A DNA stretch of 64,000 nt, taken from positions 62,001-126,000 of the forward strand of contig JAQWRV010000027.1 of the NCBI GenBank assembly GCA_029243545.1, given 5' to 3'. The position numbers and the translations under genes were made by a program. Position 1 is the first letter of the stretch; every line of letters begins with the position of its first letter. Positions 10,446 to 20,376 of this stretch are shown one piece after another. The notes beneath the pieces were generated by a model, which did not search any database, had not been told where the DNA came from, and saw only the letters and a list, made by a program, of their open reading frames with translations. The DNA comes from Rhodospirillaceae bacterium. GTDB lineage: Bacteria > Pseudomonadota > Alphaproteobacteria > Rhodospirillales > Rhodospirillaceae.

Positions 10446-11610
10446 CGAACGCGGATTCAAGGTCTGACACTAAGTCCAGGCGCTCCCATGAAAAACCGCC
10501 ATCGCCATCTGATTCACGACCAAAATGTCCATAGGCTGCGGTGCGCGCATAGATCGGTTTGTTAAGGCTAAGGTGCTCGCGAATACCCCGTGGGCTCAGG
10601 TCCATCAGTTCCTGCAAAACTTCAGCCAGCTTAGCTTCTTCAACCTCGCTGGTGCCTTGCGTATCGACGTAAACTGATAGGGGCTTTGAGACACCAATGG
10701 CATAGGCCAGCTGAATGAGACAGCGTTCTGCTAACCCTGCAGCAACGACGTTCTTGGCGAGGTAACGGGCTGCGTAAGCTGCAGAACGGTCCACTTTGGT
10801 GGGGTCTTTGCCAGAAAAGGCGCCGCCACCATGAGGTGCCGCACCACCATAGGTGTCCACAATAATCTTACGGCCGGTCAGCCCACAGTCACCATCGGGG
10901 CCACCAATTACAAAGCGTCCTGTCGGGTTGACGTAAAAAGCGTCGTCTGGGCACATCCAGCCCTCAGGCAAGACGTCTTTTACGTGCTTACGCACGGCGT
11001 TGCGGATCGTGTCCTGGTCCACATCTTCACTGTGCTGGGTAGAGACAACGACGGACGTAGCACCTGCGGGCTTTCTATCTTTGTATTGGAGACTGATCTG
11101 ACTCTTGGAATCAGGGCCCAGGAATGGTGTGTCACCAGCATGCCGGGCGTCGGCTAAAGATTTCAAAACCTGATGAGAATAATGAACTGGAGCCGGCATT
11201 AATTCCGGCGTCTCGGTAACGGCATAACCAAACATAATGCCTTGGTCGCCTGCGCCCTCGTCTTTGTTTCCTGCGGAGTCAACGCCAACAGCAATATCGG
11301 CAGACTGCGAATGAACATGACATTCTACGTTCATAGATTCCCAGTGGAATCCATCTTGCTCATATCCGATATCTTTCACAGCAGCGCGCGCGGCGTCGAC
11401 CATCGCCTCTCTCGTAACAGTGCCTGGCCCCCTTACTTCTCCGGCAAGAACGACACGGTTGGTCGTGCACATTGTTTCGACGGCGACCCGCGCTTCGGGT
11501 TCTGCCTTTAAGAAAAGATCAACAACTTCATCGGAAATGCGATCACTGACCTTATCCGGATGTCCCTCGGACACGGACTCGCTTGTGAATATAAAGTCGG
11601 ACAAAGACAC
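10438..11610 (-). CDS. metK: S-adenosylmethionine synthetase
   Basis: Condenses ATP and methionine to SAM. The 390-residue product shows [20 protein letters not shown] at the N-terminus, [12 protein letters not shown] (ATP-binding signature 1) and [19 protein letters not shown] (signature 2). Start set to the GTG of [11 protein letters not shown], with a GGGGGA purine run about 8 bases upstream; longer frames lack support. SAM made here would serve the trmB encoded just downstream and the many methyltransferases in this window. No recognisable SAM riboswitch was found in the 100-base leader. Confidence 0.96.
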   Translation of the reverse strand: MSLSDFIFTSESVSEGHPDKVSDRISDEVVDLFLKAEPEARVAVETMCTTNRVVLAGEVRGPGTVTREAMVDAARAAVKDIGYEQDGFHWESMNVECHVHSQSADIAVGVDSAGNKDEGAGDQGIMFGYAVTETPELMPAPVHYSHQVLKSLADARHAGDTPFLGPDSKSQISLQYKDRKPAGATSVVVSTQHSEDVDQDTIRNAVRKHVKDVLPEGWMCPDDAFYVNPTGRFVIGGPDGDCGLTGRKIIVDTYGGAAPHGGGAFSGKDPTKVDRSAAYAARYLAKNVVAAGLAERCLIQLAYAIGVSKPLSVYVDTQGTSEVEEAKLAEVLQELMDLSPRGIREHLSLNKPIYARTAAYGHFGRESDGDGGFSWERLDLVSDLESAFGV

Positions 11611-11711
11611 GAGTGAATTCCCCCATTGTGTACTGAGCGTGAAAATAATTGTGGGTCGGGAGGTACCGGAACACCCTCGTGTTTGCAAGTCTTGCCGCCT
11701 CTGCTGGGGGC

Positions 11712-11744
11712 GCAAAGCAAAGCCCCGCCAAAAAGGACGGGGCT
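11712..11744 (-). terminator. Probable terminator after the XRE regulator gene
   Basis: Stem AGCCCCG (11721-11727) with CGGGGCT (11738-11744) and an inner CC/GG pairing around a T-rich loop; on the minus strand it is followed by TTGCTTTGC. Located 27 bases past the stop of the XRE gene and upstream of metK. The T-tract is imperfect, so termination may be partial; it could also act as a metK leader structure. Confidence 0.6.
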
Positions 11745-11770
11745 AAACTGAATAATAAACTTAAGCCGAA

Positions 11771-12265
11771 CTAGTCGTCGTCAAGGATGGCCCCCTCAGA
11801 GGTGGCTAATGATTTTGCCAATTCATAAATGCGCCGACGTACTTGTGGATCTGTAATATTGTAATACGCCCTAACCAGTTCAAGAGTTTCCCTCTTAATC
11901 ACGGGGTCTGCATCTCTTTGTTCGGGCTCATGAGTGCGTTCGGTCAAGTTGCGTGGGCTGGCAGCCTTAACGTCTTCTTCCATCTCCTCGAAGAAGTAGG
12001 AGATAGGGCAATCCAAGACACGGCTTAGATCCCAAAGTCGGCTAGCGCCAATGCGATTCGCGCCGCGCTCATACTTTTGGACTTGCTGAAAGGTTAACCC
12101 AATGGCCTCACCGAGTTTTTCTTGGCTGAGGCCTAGCAACGTCCGGCGCAGGCGTACACGGCTGCCCACATGTACATCCACGGGGTTGGGTTTGCCAGAT
12201 GGCATGCGGCCACGGGTGGAATGGGCCATTGCCCCTTCGGGATCTTGTTTTTCTGCAAAACCCAT
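11771..12265 (-). CDS. XRE/Cro-CI family transcriptional regulator
   Basis: DNA-binding regulator of a type widespread in alphaproteobacteria next to lnt and metK. The helix-turn-helix occupies roughly residues 30-85: VDVHVGSRVRLRRTLLGLSQ then EKLGEAIGLTFQQVQKYERG and ANRIGASRLWDLSRVLDCPI. The C-terminal part is charged and ends in an acidic DDD. I chose the ATG of MGFAEKQDPEG, which has AAGGGA nine bases upstream; ATG or GTG codons up to 36 bases further 5' remain possible. Target genes are unknown. Flanked by lnt (upstream in reading direction) and metK. Confidence 0.88.
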   Translation of the reverse strand: MGFAEKQDPEGAMAHSTRGRMPSGKPNPVDVHVGSRVRLRRTLLGLSQEKLGEAIGLTFQQVQKYERGANRIGASRLWDLSRVLDCPISYFFEEMEEDVKAASPRNLTERTHEPEQRDADPVIKRETLELVRAYYNITDPQVRRRIYELAKSLATSEGAILDDD

Positions 12266-12462
12266 TGTTTTCATTCCCTTAGGCGCCTCCATGAGGAGCA
12301 CTGCAACACGTTAACATATCATGATGGCCGGGGTTTACCAACCAATCGTTGTAGCGACCTACTACGAAAATACTTTAGACTCAAAACCTCTTCTCTAGGA
12401 TATGGCCGCCATCTGTACCCATATCTGACTATAAACGTTTAGTTGATCCATTAGGCTCAAAG

Positions 12463-14046
12463 TTAATCTTGAGTTCTCCTGACGACGACTGTTGCTGCAC
12501 CAGCGAGGAAGACGGCAATAAACAAAAACAGTCCGTGACCTATGCGCGCGAACGGGGTTGGGCTGAGGGATTGCGGTATGCCGCTATCAACATAACCACG
12601 TTGCCCGAGGGGTATGCTGGCAATGATGCGGCCAAACGGGTCCACGACTGCGCTGATTCCTGTGTTGGCAACACGTACGACCGGCAACCCCTCTTCGGCG
12701 GCACGTAATTGGGTTGCCGCGAGATGCTGGTGGGGCCCGCTGGACAAGCCGAACCAAGCGTCGTTCGTTAAATTAAACAGCCACTGTGGCCGTTCCGCGG
12801 GTGTCGTCACTGCGCCCGGAAAAATGACCTCATAGCAAATTAGAGGATTGAACGCTGGCAGTCCGGGAAGATGAATAGTTTGTATACCCGGGCCGGCATT
12901 AAACCCTGATCCCCCGGTCAGCTGTGGCAACGGAATGACATCCCGGAGCGGCATATACTCACCAAAGGGTACAAGATGTGTTTTATCGTATGTTGCCTCG
13001 ATGGTCGCCTGTGGCGTAATGACGTAAAGGCTGTTGAAGGCACGTCTGTCTTTGCCGTCACCTTCGATGCGGGGCGCGCCTGTTAAAAGATACCCACCCT
13101 GCGGTGCAGCGCCTGATGCCAATGCCACCGCTTGTGGTGATCGGTTAAGAGCGAACGGCGCCGCTGTTTCTGCCCACAATACGTGAGTTACAGCGGCAGA
13201 ATTTACTGTGCTCAAAGAAACTTGATCAGACAAATGACTTTCTCGAAGTGCAGGACGCCATTTGTCCTGTTGCGCGATGTTCGGTTGCACCAATCTCAGC
13301 ACTACCTCTGGAACGATAGGTGTCACCGTGGAGGGCAGTCTTACCCCGCCCCAGACAGCTATCAATACCAGCGGCAGGTGGCAGACGAAGACCGCGATGA
13401 TGGCAAATCGCAGATCTAAACGGTGAGTCAGGAGAATACAGCTGGTTGCTGCTAAAATGGTGACGAGACTCAACCCAAATACACCAATTACACTGGCACC
13501 TTGCAAAACGGGCAGTGCTGAAACCCACACGCTTCCGATGGGATTCCAAGGCAGGCCTGTAAGAAACCATCCCCGCCACCATTCAACCAGAGACCAAATC
13601 GCGGCAAAAAAGATAACGCGAACCAGTACGTGTATAGCGCGCGTCCGGGGCATGGCATCCACTGGCGGAGAAGCAAGCGCTTGTAGTGCGAGTGCTGCAA
13701 CGCCGACGTAAAGGCCAAAGCCTGCCGCCAAGGCGCCGATCGCCGGAACGGCGAGCACGGCATAGGCCTCGCGGTCGACAAAGAACGCATTCCCCATCCA
13801 AGCGAAACCAGTAGAGAAATGCCCAAATCCAAAGGCCCAACCCAAAACTAAAGATTGTTTCCATCCGTTCGCGGTTGACAGGATGGCGATGAAAAGCGGC
13901 AGCAGGATCCATAAGACAGGCCACCATGTCCATGGCGGCATTGCCATCGTTCCACTCGCGCCAAGACAATACATCGATAATATTCGTACACTCAGAGGCG
14001 CACGCATCACCCAGTCCAAAGCAACACCAGCCTTTGCTATGAACAC
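12463..14046 (-). CDS. lnt: Apolipoprotein N-acyltransferase
   Basis: Inner-membrane enzyme that N-acylates the diacylglyceryl cysteine of lipoproteins. The 527-residue product has several N-terminal membrane helices (first about 230 residues) and a periplasmic nitrilase domain with a plausible Glu-Lys-Cys triad: Glu in VLWAETAAPF or LVPFGEYMPLRD, Lys in YDKTHLVPFGEY, and Cys in LICYEVIFPG; a final helix lies near the C-terminus. GTG start with AAGGA eight bases upstream; an ATG at 14007 is an alternative. Lies 34 bases after corC in the miaB-phoH-ybeY-corC-lnt string, the standard order. Confidence 0.95.
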   Translation of the reverse strand: MFIAKAGVALDWVMRAPLSVRILSMYCLGASGTMAMPPWTWWPVLWILLPLFIAILSTANGWKQSLVLGWAFGFGHFSTGFAWMGNAFFVDREAYAVLAVPAIGALAAGFGLYVGVAALALQALASPPVDAMPRTRAIHVLVRVIFFAAIWSLVEWWRGWFLTGLPWNPIGSVWVSALPVLQGASVIGVFGLSLVTILAATSCILLTHRLDLRFAIIAVFVCHLPLVLIAVWGGVRLPSTVTPIVPEVVLRLVQPNIAQQDKWRPALRESHLSDQVSLSTVNSAAVTHVLWAETAAPFALNRSPQAVALASGAAPQGGYLLTGAPRIEGDGKDRRAFNSLYVITPQATIEATYDKTHLVPFGEYMPLRDVIPLPQLTGGSGFNAGPGIQTIHLPGLPAFNPLICYEVIFPGAVTTPAERPQWLFNLTNDAWFGLSSGPHQHLAATQLRAAEEGLPVVRVANTGISAVVDPFGRIIASIPLGQRGYVDSGIPQSLSPTPFARIGHGLFLFIAVFLAGAATVVVRRTQD

Positions 14047-14080
14047 AGGTTAAGTCCTTGTTTGATGGCGGACCAGCACG

Positions 14081-14989
14081 TCAGCTTTTAGCAGCCTCTT
14101 TGGGGAGGTTGCGGATCCGCATCCGTTTTATCCGGCGGGGGTCTGCATCGACGACTTCAAATTCCATACCTGTCGGATGACTCACTAGTTCACCTCTATT
14201 GGGAACCCGCCCTGCCAGCCTAACCACTAACCCGCCGAGTGTGTCCAATTCGCTAGATTCTTCGTCGCTGAGCATTTGGCCATATCGTTCAACGAAATCA
14301 GTCAAGGTGACGCGCGCATCCGCTACGATGGTTCCGTCAGCCCGATCGGTGAGTTCTGGTTCTTCGTTCTCGTCATGTTCATCTTCAATTTCGCCGACGA
14401 TCTGTTCGACAAGATCTTCAATCGTAACTAGTCCATCAATGCCACCATACTCATCAACCACCATGGCCATGTGAGTTCGTTTAATGCGCATATCCAGAAG
14501 TAGATCCAAAACGCGCGCGCTAGGTGCCACAAAGACAACCTGTCGCATCACTTCAGCGAGGTTGGTTTCAGCGTTGGTTGCAGACTGTTCTAACATGGCC
14601 GATGCTAAGTCTTTGATGTGGACCATGCCGATGACTTCATCGAGGCTTTCGCGGTAAACAGGCACACGCGAATGTCCCTCTTCGACCAACAATTTTACAA
14701 CATTAGGAATCGGCGTGGTGACTTGCACAGACACAATGTCGGCGCGCGGCACCATAATTTGTTCGACTGTTGCATTGCGCTGCTTAAGCACGTTGGTAAG
14801 AAGAATGCGCTCATGTTCATCAATGGCGTCGCCAGTTTCGGGATGCTCTTCAATGAGTCCTTCGATGGTTTCTCGGACAGAATTGCCATCATTTGCTGAG
14901 GGAGAGAACCAAAAGGCCAATCGCTCAAAAAGCCGGGGAGGTGAGTCGCCCACATTGCGATCACTGTCCGTGCGGGGTGTTTCGGTCAT
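14081..14989 (-). CDS. CorC/HlyC family CBS-domain protein
   Basis: Member of the CorC/TlyC (hemolysin-like) group, linked to magnesium and cobalt homeostasis in other bacteria. The 302-residue product has two CBS domains (around MVPRADIVSVQVTTPIPNVV to VIGMVHIKDL, and VVFVAPSARVLDLLLDMR to EYGGIDGLVTIEDLVEQIVG) and a C-terminal transporter-associated domain (LGGLVVRLAGRVPNRGELVS). No N-terminal membrane (CNNM) domain, as usual for the ybeY-linked form. Starts 6 bases after the ybeY stop. Confidence 0.92.
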   Translation of the reverse strand: MTETPRTDSDRNVGDSPPRLFERLAFWFSPSANDGNSVRETIEGLIEEHPETGDAIDEHERILLTNVLKQRNATVEQIMVPRADIVSVQVTTPIPNVVKLLVEEGHSRVPVYRESLDEVIGMVHIKDLASAMLEQSATNAETNLAEVMRQVVFVAPSARVLDLLLDMRIKRTHMAMVVDEYGGIDGLVTIEDLVEQIVGEIEDEHDENEEPELTDRADGTIVADARVTLTDFVERYGQMLSDEESSELDTLGGLVVRLAGRVPNRGELVSHPTGMEFEVVDADPRRIKRMRIRNLPKEAAKS

Positions 14990-14995
14990 GCGGGT

Positions 14996-15520
14996 TCAGC
15001 TGCCGGTCTCATAGGGGTCCTGCAGGCCCAAGCTGGCCATGCTGTCCACTTCCACACGTTCCATTTCTTTGGCGTCGTTTTCACTTGCGTGATCATACCC
15101 CAAAAGATGCAAAACGCCATGGATCACAAGATGGCACATATGATCCGTTAGGGTCTTATTGGACTCCGCCGCTTCGTGCTCGATAGTTTCCAACCCTAGT
15201 ATGACATCCCCAATGAGAATCTCAGCACCAGGTGCCGGTCCATTTAAATCGCCAGGAAAAGACAACACATTTGTTGGGCGGTCTTTACCGCGATGATCAA
15301 GGTTCAGCCGGTGAACTACCGAATCGGAACTCAATACTACACTAACTTCAACCGGCCCATCGGGCACGCCAAACAAAGGATGATCCCCGCGCAAGGCTTT
15401 GCGGCCAGAAATCCAGGCGCTGCTAGCGGCTTTCTGGCATGTGCTGACGACATCCCTGTTCTTCGCGCGCCAACCGTCATGCTCAATGTGCACAGCCGCT
15501 TTTAAGATCGGTGTGGTCAT
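14996..15520 (-). CDS. ybeY: Endoribonuclease YbeY (rRNA maturation factor)
   Basis: Zinc-dependent endoribonuclease acting in 16S rRNA 3' end maturation and ribosome quality control. The 174-residue product has NLDHRGKDRPTNVLSFP and the metal-binding motif HLVIHGVLHLLGYDHASEND (three His). Start overlaps the phoH stop by one base. The gene pair phoH-ybeY followed by corC is conserved across proteobacteria. Confidence 0.96.
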   Translation of the reverse strand: MTTPILKAAVHIEHDGWRAKNRDVVSTCQKAASSAWISGRKALRGDHPLFGVPDGPVEVSVVLSSDSVVHRLNLDHRGKDRPTNVLSFPGDLNGPAPGAEILIGDVILGLETIEHEAAESNKTLTDHMCHLVIHGVLHLLGYDHASENDAKEMERVEVDSMASLGLQDPYETGS

Positions 15521-16524
15521 TATTGAATCTTACCAGCCTTACTGTTCTTACTTTTCAGTGCGCGATCTAGCCTAGCATCGCGAGCATCATAGGCGGTCAC
15601 AATCCGTGTAACGAGATCGTGACGTACAACGTCGCGGTGGGTGAACTCAATCTGCGCAATTTCTTTAATGGCCTTCAATGTATCAATTGAGTCTCGGAGG
15701 CCAGACTTAACACCGAGCGGCAAATCAATTTGACTAAGATCTCCAGTCACGACCATGCGTGAGTTCTCACCCATGCGGGTCAGAAACATTTTCATTTGAA
15801 CCGGCGTTGTATTTTGCGCTTCGTCAAGAATGACAAAAGCGTTGGACAACGTCCTGCCGCGCATAAATGCGAGGGGTGCTACTTCAATTTCACCCGAAGC
15901 AAGCAGTTTGACCACCAAATCGCCGGGCATCATGTCGTTAAGTGCGTCATAAAGAGGGCGTAAGTACGGATCAATTTTATCGCGCATGTCACCGGGCAGG
16001 AAACCAAGGCGTTCGCCTGCTTCCACGGCCGGGCGAGACAAAATGATGCGGTCAACTTGTCCTGTAAGCTTCATTTCCACAGCTTTGGCGACTGCAATGT
16101 AAGTTTTGCCGGTTCCCGCTGGCCCTAACGCAAATACCATCGCTTTTTTGTCGAGTGCCTCAAGGTATAGCGCTTGGACGGCAGAGCGTGGCCGCACATG
16201 CCGTTTACGTGTGCGAATGGTAAGGTCGTCGCGATTGGAGGTGGTATGCTCCTTATCCTTCGCAAGCCTCGCTTCGCCATCGACATCCCCATCGTCAATT
16301 TCTTGCCCCTTTTCCAAACGGCCATATAAACTGACGAGTGCTTCACGGGCTGTCTCGATTGGTCCGCGTAGTCCTTCAATCGTAACTGTATTCCCAAGCG
16401 TGTGCAGAGTAACGCCCAAACGGTGTTCGATCCGGTCAAGGTGAGAATTGTTGGGGCCATACAGCTGTTGAATCAGGCCGTTGTCGTCAAATTCGCAGGT
16501 AAGGCGTTCGGTTGTATCGGTCAA
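15520..16524 (-). CDS. phoH: PhoH-like P-loop ATPase (YbeZ)
   Basis: ATPase or helicase-like partner of YbeY in RNA metabolism. The 334-residue product has an N-terminal KH-like segment ([20 protein letters not shown]), Walker [20 protein letters not shown] and Walker [21 protein letters not shown], plus [20 protein letters not shown]. The start is a TTG that overlaps the miaB TGA (TTGA), so translation is probably coupled. Upstream of ybeY as in other proteobacteria. Confidence 0.94.
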   Translation of the reverse strand: MTDTTERLTCEFDDNGLIQQLYGPNNSHLDRIEHRLGVTLHTLGNTVTIEGLRGPIETAREALVSLYGRLEKGQEIDDGDVDGEARLAKDKEHTTSNRDDLTIRTRKRHVRPRSAVQALYLEALDKKAMVFALGPAGTGKTYIAVAKAVEMKLTGQVDRIILSRPAVEAGERLGFLPGDMRDKIDPYLRPLYDALNDMMPGDLVVKLLASGEIEVAPLAFMRGRTLSNAFVILDEAQNTTPVQMKMFLTRMGENSRMVVTGDLSQIDLPLGVKSGLRDSIDTLKAIKEIAQIEFTHRDVVRHDLVTRIVTAYDARDARLDRALKSKNSKAGKIQ

Positions 16525-17924
16525 TGCTGTACTGCTCTAGAAAGCGGTGATGTAGTCAGGTGTGTTGCGCGCGCGCGATCTACAATTTCTCCGGCGAGAC
16601 TATTGGTTCCTAGGCCTATTATTTCTGCATTTACGATCGTCCCAATCACATCGGACGACGCATTTACATGAACGGGCTGCAAATATGGGCTGCGCCCAGT
16701 CATCTGCCCTGCATGCCGTCCTGTACCAGTTAAAAGAACGGGAAATTGTTGCCCTAGGCATGCCGCATTGAAAGCGGTTTGCTGCTGCGTCAAAAGGGAC
16801 TGCAGCGCCGAAAGTCGGGCTGATTTAACTTCTTCTGGTAATTGGTTTGGGTGATCCGCCGCAGGCGTCCCGGGCCGGGCGCTGTACTTAAAGGAATATG
16901 CTTGCGCAAACCCCACTTCAGCTATCAAGTCCATGGTTGCATAGAAATCGCCATCCGTTTCTCCGGGAAAACCGACTATGAAATCTGAAGACAAGGCGAG
17001 GTCTGGCCTGCCGCTGCGCAGCCGGTCGACAATTTTACGATAAGTGTCTCGGCTATGGCCGCGGTTCATCGCCTCTAGTATGCGGTCCGACCCAGATTGC
17101 ACGGGCAGGTGCAAATAGGGCATCAAGGACGGTACTGTCGCATGAGCATCAATAAGGTCGTCGGCCATATCGCGCGGATGAGATGTGGTGTAGCGGATGC
17201 GGTCCAGACCATCGATCTCCGCTAATGCATTAATCAGACGGGCCAAGCTCCACGGACTCGATCCGCTCTTGGGTTCCCCATGGTAGGCGTTGACGTTCTG
17301 CCCAAGCAGCGTGATTTCCCGAACTCCGTTGGTGACCAAAACCTTTGCTTCAGCGATGACGGCATTTGCGGGCCGGGAGTACTCAACACCTCGTGTGTAG
17401 GGTACAACGCAAAATGTGCAGAATTTATCGCACCCTTCTTGAATGGATAAAAAAGCGGTCGGACCCGCTGCGCGCGGCGGCGGCAAATGATCAAACTTTG
17501 TGTCTGCCGGAAAGTCTGTATTGAGAACGGCGCCTGCGCCACGGTTGGCCCGCGCGATGAGTTCAGGTAGGCGGTGTGTGGTTTGCGGCCCGACAACGAT
17601 GTCGACGAATGGTGCGCGTGCAAGCAAGGCGTCACCTTCCGCTTGAGCAACGCAGCCGGCAACTGCGATCAACATTGGTGTGTCAGTACCGGCCCGTTGT
17701 TCTTTGAAGCGCCGAAGCCGGCCCAGTTCCGAGTACACCTTTTCCGCTGCTTTTTCACGTATGTGACAGGTGTTGAGTACAACTAGGTCCGAAGCCTGTG
17801 GATCGTCGTTCATCTCATAGCCAAGCGGCGCCAAGACATCCGCCATCCGGGCGGAGTCATAGACATTCATCTGGCAGCCGTATGTCTTGATGAACAGCTT
17901 TTTGCTGCGAATGGGAAGGCCCAT
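16521..17924 (-). CDS. miaB: tRNA-2-methylthio-N6-dimethylallyladenosine synthase
   Basis: Radical-SAM methylthiotransferase acting on i6A37 of tRNAs. The 467-residue product has the UPF0004 domain with three cluster Cys ([31 protein letters not shown] and [10 protein letters not shown]), the radical-SAM motif [15 protein letters not shown] around residue 165, and a C-terminal TRAM domain. First gene of the miaB-phoH-ybeY-corC-lnt string. The ATG start ([20 protein letters not shown]) fits the family. Confidence 0.96.
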   Translation of the reverse strand: MGLPIRSKKLFIKTYGCQMNVYDSARMADVLAPLGYEMNDDPQASDLVVLNTCHIREKAAEKVYSELGRLRRFKEQRAGTDTPMLIAVAGCVAQAEGDALLARAPFVDIVVGPQTTHRLPELIARANRGAGAVLNTDFPADTKFDHLPPPRAAGPTAFLSIQEGCDKFCTFCVVPYTRGVEYSRPANAVIAEAKVLVTNGVREITLLGQNVNAYHGEPKSGSSPWSLARLINALAEIDGLDRIRYTTSHPRDMADDLIDAHATVPSLMPYLHLPVQSGSDRILEAMNRGHSRDTYRKIVDRLRSGRPDLALSSDFIVGFPGETDGDFYATMDLIAEVGFAQAYSFKYSARPGTPAADHPNQLPEEVKSARLSALQSLLTQQQTAFNAACLGQQFPVLLTGTGRHAGQMTGRSPYLQPVHVNASSDVIGTIVNAEIIGLGTNSLAGEIVDRARATHLTTSPLSRAVQH

Positions 17925-17999
17925 ACGTTTCCCGAGCTTTTCCCGAGTAGTGGCGCGTTGTCTCGCTCTATACAGCCTTGCGCAGGGGAAGGCAAAGTG

Positions 18000-18827
18000 T
18001 CAAAGCGCTATCCGGCCCGATAAAAGGCTATTAAATCCGGCCCGGGATGCCTTTTCGACTTGGACGGACAAGGCTTTTCGGTCAGCTTGACCTGGATTCG
18101 GCCCATTCTCTCGAATTGGGTCCTGAAAAATAATCTCAACGGTTGTTTGGCCCAATTGCAGGAATCGCCAAAGATGCGAGGCTAAGGTCATATCCCCATA
18201 CCAGGCGAAGAATGAGCGCCAGCCGAAGCCCAGCGGCATGCCATTGAGGCGGGTATAAGCGATGGCTGCTGGCTGCACGGTCACAGCTGGGTCCCCGCTT
18301 AAAGGTTCAGCCACGGTAAACAATGCGCTTTTAAAGGGTAGCAATCGGTTTCCATCACCACATGTGGCTTCTGGAAACAACATCAGTCGCCGCTTTGCTG
18401 CTAGTCGTTCTGCAATACCGTTGCGAGCATGGGCCGTGCGAGTGCGTAGTCGCTCAATAAACACTGTGTCACCAATTCTGGCCATAGCTCCGATAACAGG
18501 CCAATCAGCCACGTCGGCTTTGGACACAAATTCAAGCTCTGTAACAGCGCCAAAAGCGAGAATATCGAGATAGGAGACATGATTGCTGGCTATCAACAAA
18601 GGACGGTCTTTGGAGACCTGACCATGCACAACGATATCCATACCAAACAACCAGCATATGCCGCGGCAGTACTGAACACGCATAGACGACGTATTGGCGC
18701 CGGCAAATTTAAATATGGCGATGGTTGAGACGACACCTGCCGTCCAAATAACAGATAAAAGTATACGCAGGGCGGCCATCACCACACCTGACATCGCAAC
18801 GGGCATGGTCACTGCGGCTATTGTCAA
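18000..18827 (-). CDS. olsA: Lyso-ornithine lipid / 1-acylglycerol-3-phosphate O-acyltransferase
   Basis: PlsC-family membrane acyltransferase. The 275-residue product has an N-terminal hydrophobic helix, the catalytic H-x4-D motif in ASNHVSYLDILAFG near residue 83, FIERLRTRTAHARNG and the FPEATCGDGNRLLPFKSALF block. Because it overlaps an OlsB-type gene by 4 bases, the second acylation of ornithine lipid (OlsA) is the most likely job, but phosphatidic-acid synthesis (PlsC) cannot be excluded. The start is TTG within the overlap; an ATG at 18806 is an alternative. Confidence 0.78.
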   Translation of the reverse strand: MTIAAVTMPVAMSGVVMAALRILLSVIWTAGVVSTIAIFKFAGANTSSMRVQYCRGICWLFGMDIVVHGQVSKDRPLLIASNHVSYLDILAFGAVTELEFVSKADVADWPVIGAMARIGDTVFIERLRTRTAHARNGIAERLAAKRRLMLFPEATCGDGNRLLPFKSALFTVAEPLSGDPAVTVQPAAIAYTRLNGMPLGFGWRSFFAWYGDMTLASHLWRFLQLGQTTVEIIFQDPIRENGPNPGQADRKALSVQVEKASRAGFNSLLSGRIAL

Positions 18828-19660
18828 GACGCTCTTCTCAATCTAGATGGCCGGTCAGTCTTGGGTGAGTGAGGCCGGTCGAGGGCATAATGTTTGGCAT
18901 AACGCCCGGTCATCAAATCTGCCTTAACGACAATGCTGATGTCAGTTGTATTAAACTGATGGTCGACGACAGCACCATCGCCGACAAAGGCGCCCAACCT
19001 CAAATATCCTTTTATGAGAGGCGGCAAAGATGACAAGACCTGCTTGCGGTCAATTTCTTCTGGTGGGATGAGGGCCATGTTGCAATATCGGTCCTTGAGC
19101 GCGCGTGGTTGCAATGGTTTCGGGGCTAGGTGGTTTTGATACAGGTAGGACAGCGGTTGAGCCAGGGCCTTCGGATCGATGCCATTGAAACTGGCGCAGC
19201 CAAACATCAAATCGATATTGTGAACGGCAACATATTCGGCGATGCCGCGCCATAACAACTGCATTGTATGCCGGTTGCGGAACGCAGCATCTACGCAGCT
19301 GCGGCCAAGTTCCATAATGGCGCCGCCATGGGTTTTTAAAACGCTAATATCATATTGATTGGCGGAATAAAATTCTCCCGTCTTGCCAAGCTGGTCATCT
19401 CGGAGAATACGATAGGTGCCAACAACGACGGACTTGTTTTTGTCACTTTGGTCTATGACGACAAGATGATCACAGGCCTCATCGAATGCATCGAAATCCC
19501 GTCCCGAAGCTGTCATCGCCGGCAACGGATGTGCCCCCATTTCTTCATAAAACACTCGGTAGCGGAGTGCTTGGGCGGCCTCAATTTCTTGCTCACACGC
19601 GGCCAGCCGAATAGTCTGGTTTCCAGCGATGACGGATTCGAATGCGCCCACGATGCTCAC
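18824..19660 (-). CDS. olsB: OlsB-type GNAT acyltransferase (ornithine lipid synthesis)
   Basis: Predicted L-ornithine N-alpha-acyltransferase that uses 3-hydroxyacyl-ACP in the first step of ornithine lipid synthesis. The 278-residue product has the family features EIEAAQALRYRVFYEEMGAH, GTYRILR, MELGRSCVDAAFRNRHTMQL and a C-terminal LPPLIKGYLRLGAFVGDGAV; related proteins are often labelled hemolysin-like. GTG start. Coupled by overlap to the PlsC-family gene and adjacent to a Fur/Mur gene. Ornithine lipids are phosphorus-free, which would suit phosphate-poor habitats. Confidence 0.82.
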   Translation of the reverse strand: MSIVGAFESVIAGNQTIRLAACEQEIEAAQALRYRVFYEEMGAHPLPAMTASGRDFDAFDEACDHLVVIDQSDKNKSVVVGTYRILRDDQLGKTGEFYSANQYDISVLKTHGGAIMELGRSCVDAAFRNRHTMQLLWRGIAEYVAVHNIDLMFGCASFNGIDPKALAQPLSYLYQNHLAPKPLQPRALKDRYCNMALIPPEEIDRKQVLSSLPPLIKGYLRLGAFVGDGAVVDHQFNTTDISIVVKADLMTGRYAKHYALDRPHSPKTDRPSRLRRAS

Positions 19661-19747
19661 GTTACTTTGGTGGTTGAACGGCGTTCCGGATTGTTTGGTG
19701 AAGAATAGTAGCAGATGTGATTAAACGATGTCCTGTTAGCGTTATGT

Positions 19748-19763
19748 GTCACCTAAATGTGAC
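19748..19763. promoter_or_regulatory. Short palindrome upstream of olsB
   Basis: Perfect inverted repeat GTCAC-N6-GTGAC in the 143-base gap between fur and olsB, about 90 bases upstream of the olsB start. The shape resembles an operator half-site pair, but no regulator can be assigned; it may be chance. Confidence 0.25.
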
Positions 19764-19803
19764 CATAATATTGTGATACGGACCGCTCTTAAACTGCGCT
19801 CCG

Positions 19804-20235
19804 TCAATCCCCGTCCTGGGCGTCTATTGGGACGGCAAAAAGTTCTAAACGGTGATCAACAAGTCGGTATCCATGGGCCTCTGCTATGTTTTTCTGAAGC
19901 TGCTCTATTTCTTCATTGCTAAACTCAATAACCCGGCCTGTCTTAATGTCGATGAGGTGGTCATGATGAGTCGTCGGGGCTTCCTCATAACGTGACCGCC
20001 CGTCTCCGAAGTCATGGCGCTCTACAATACTGGCTTCTTCAAACAGACGCATTGTTCTGTATACGGTCGCAATACTGATACGTGAATCCACCTCAGCTGC
20101 TCGACGATGAACCTCTTCAACATCAGGATGGTCGTCGGCATCTGACAAGACGCCTGCAATAACCCGGCGTTGCCCGGTCATCTTCATGCCTTGTTCAATG
20201 CATCTTTGTTCAATAGGAGAGATTGTGCCTGTCAT
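19804..20235 (-). CDS. fur: Fur/Mur-family metal-responsive repressor
   Basis: DNA-binding repressor sensing Fe(II) or Mn(II). The 143-residue product has the winged helix (KMTGQRRVIAGVLSDADDHP, SIATVYRTMRLFEEASIVER) and the dimerisation/metal domain THHDHLIDIKTGRVIEFSNE. It lacks the CxxC structural zinc motif of gamma-proteobacterial Fur and the HHH heme motif of Irr, which fits the alphaproteobacterial Fur/Mur group. Start set at MTGTISPIEQR; a longer frame begins with a non-ATG codon. Preceded by tsaB-rimI. Confidence 0.93.
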   Translation of the reverse strand: MTGTISPIEQRCIEQGMKMTGQRRVIAGVLSDADDHPDVEEVHRRAAEVDSRISIATVYRTMRLFEEASIVERHDFGDGRSRYEEAPTTHHDHLIDIKTGRVIEFSNEEIEQLQKNIAEAHGYRLVDHRLELFAVPIDAQDGD

Positions 20236-20376
20236 GGAGTCGACGTCTTTTTCATACAGAATGATATTTCGTACTAAGTCTAGCAATCTGTACGAAGCGA
20301 GAAAAGCGATCGTGCACTTTTCTGTTATTAATTGGCTTTGTCAGGGGTCAAACGGCCACCTATTTTAGCCCATTCT

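Noticed and set aside
11611-11720. SAM, SAH or SAM-SAH riboswitch in the metK leader
   Set aside because: The leader was read for the SAM-II, SAH and SAM-SAH consensus cores as I recall them and no match was found; a covariance-model search would be decisive.
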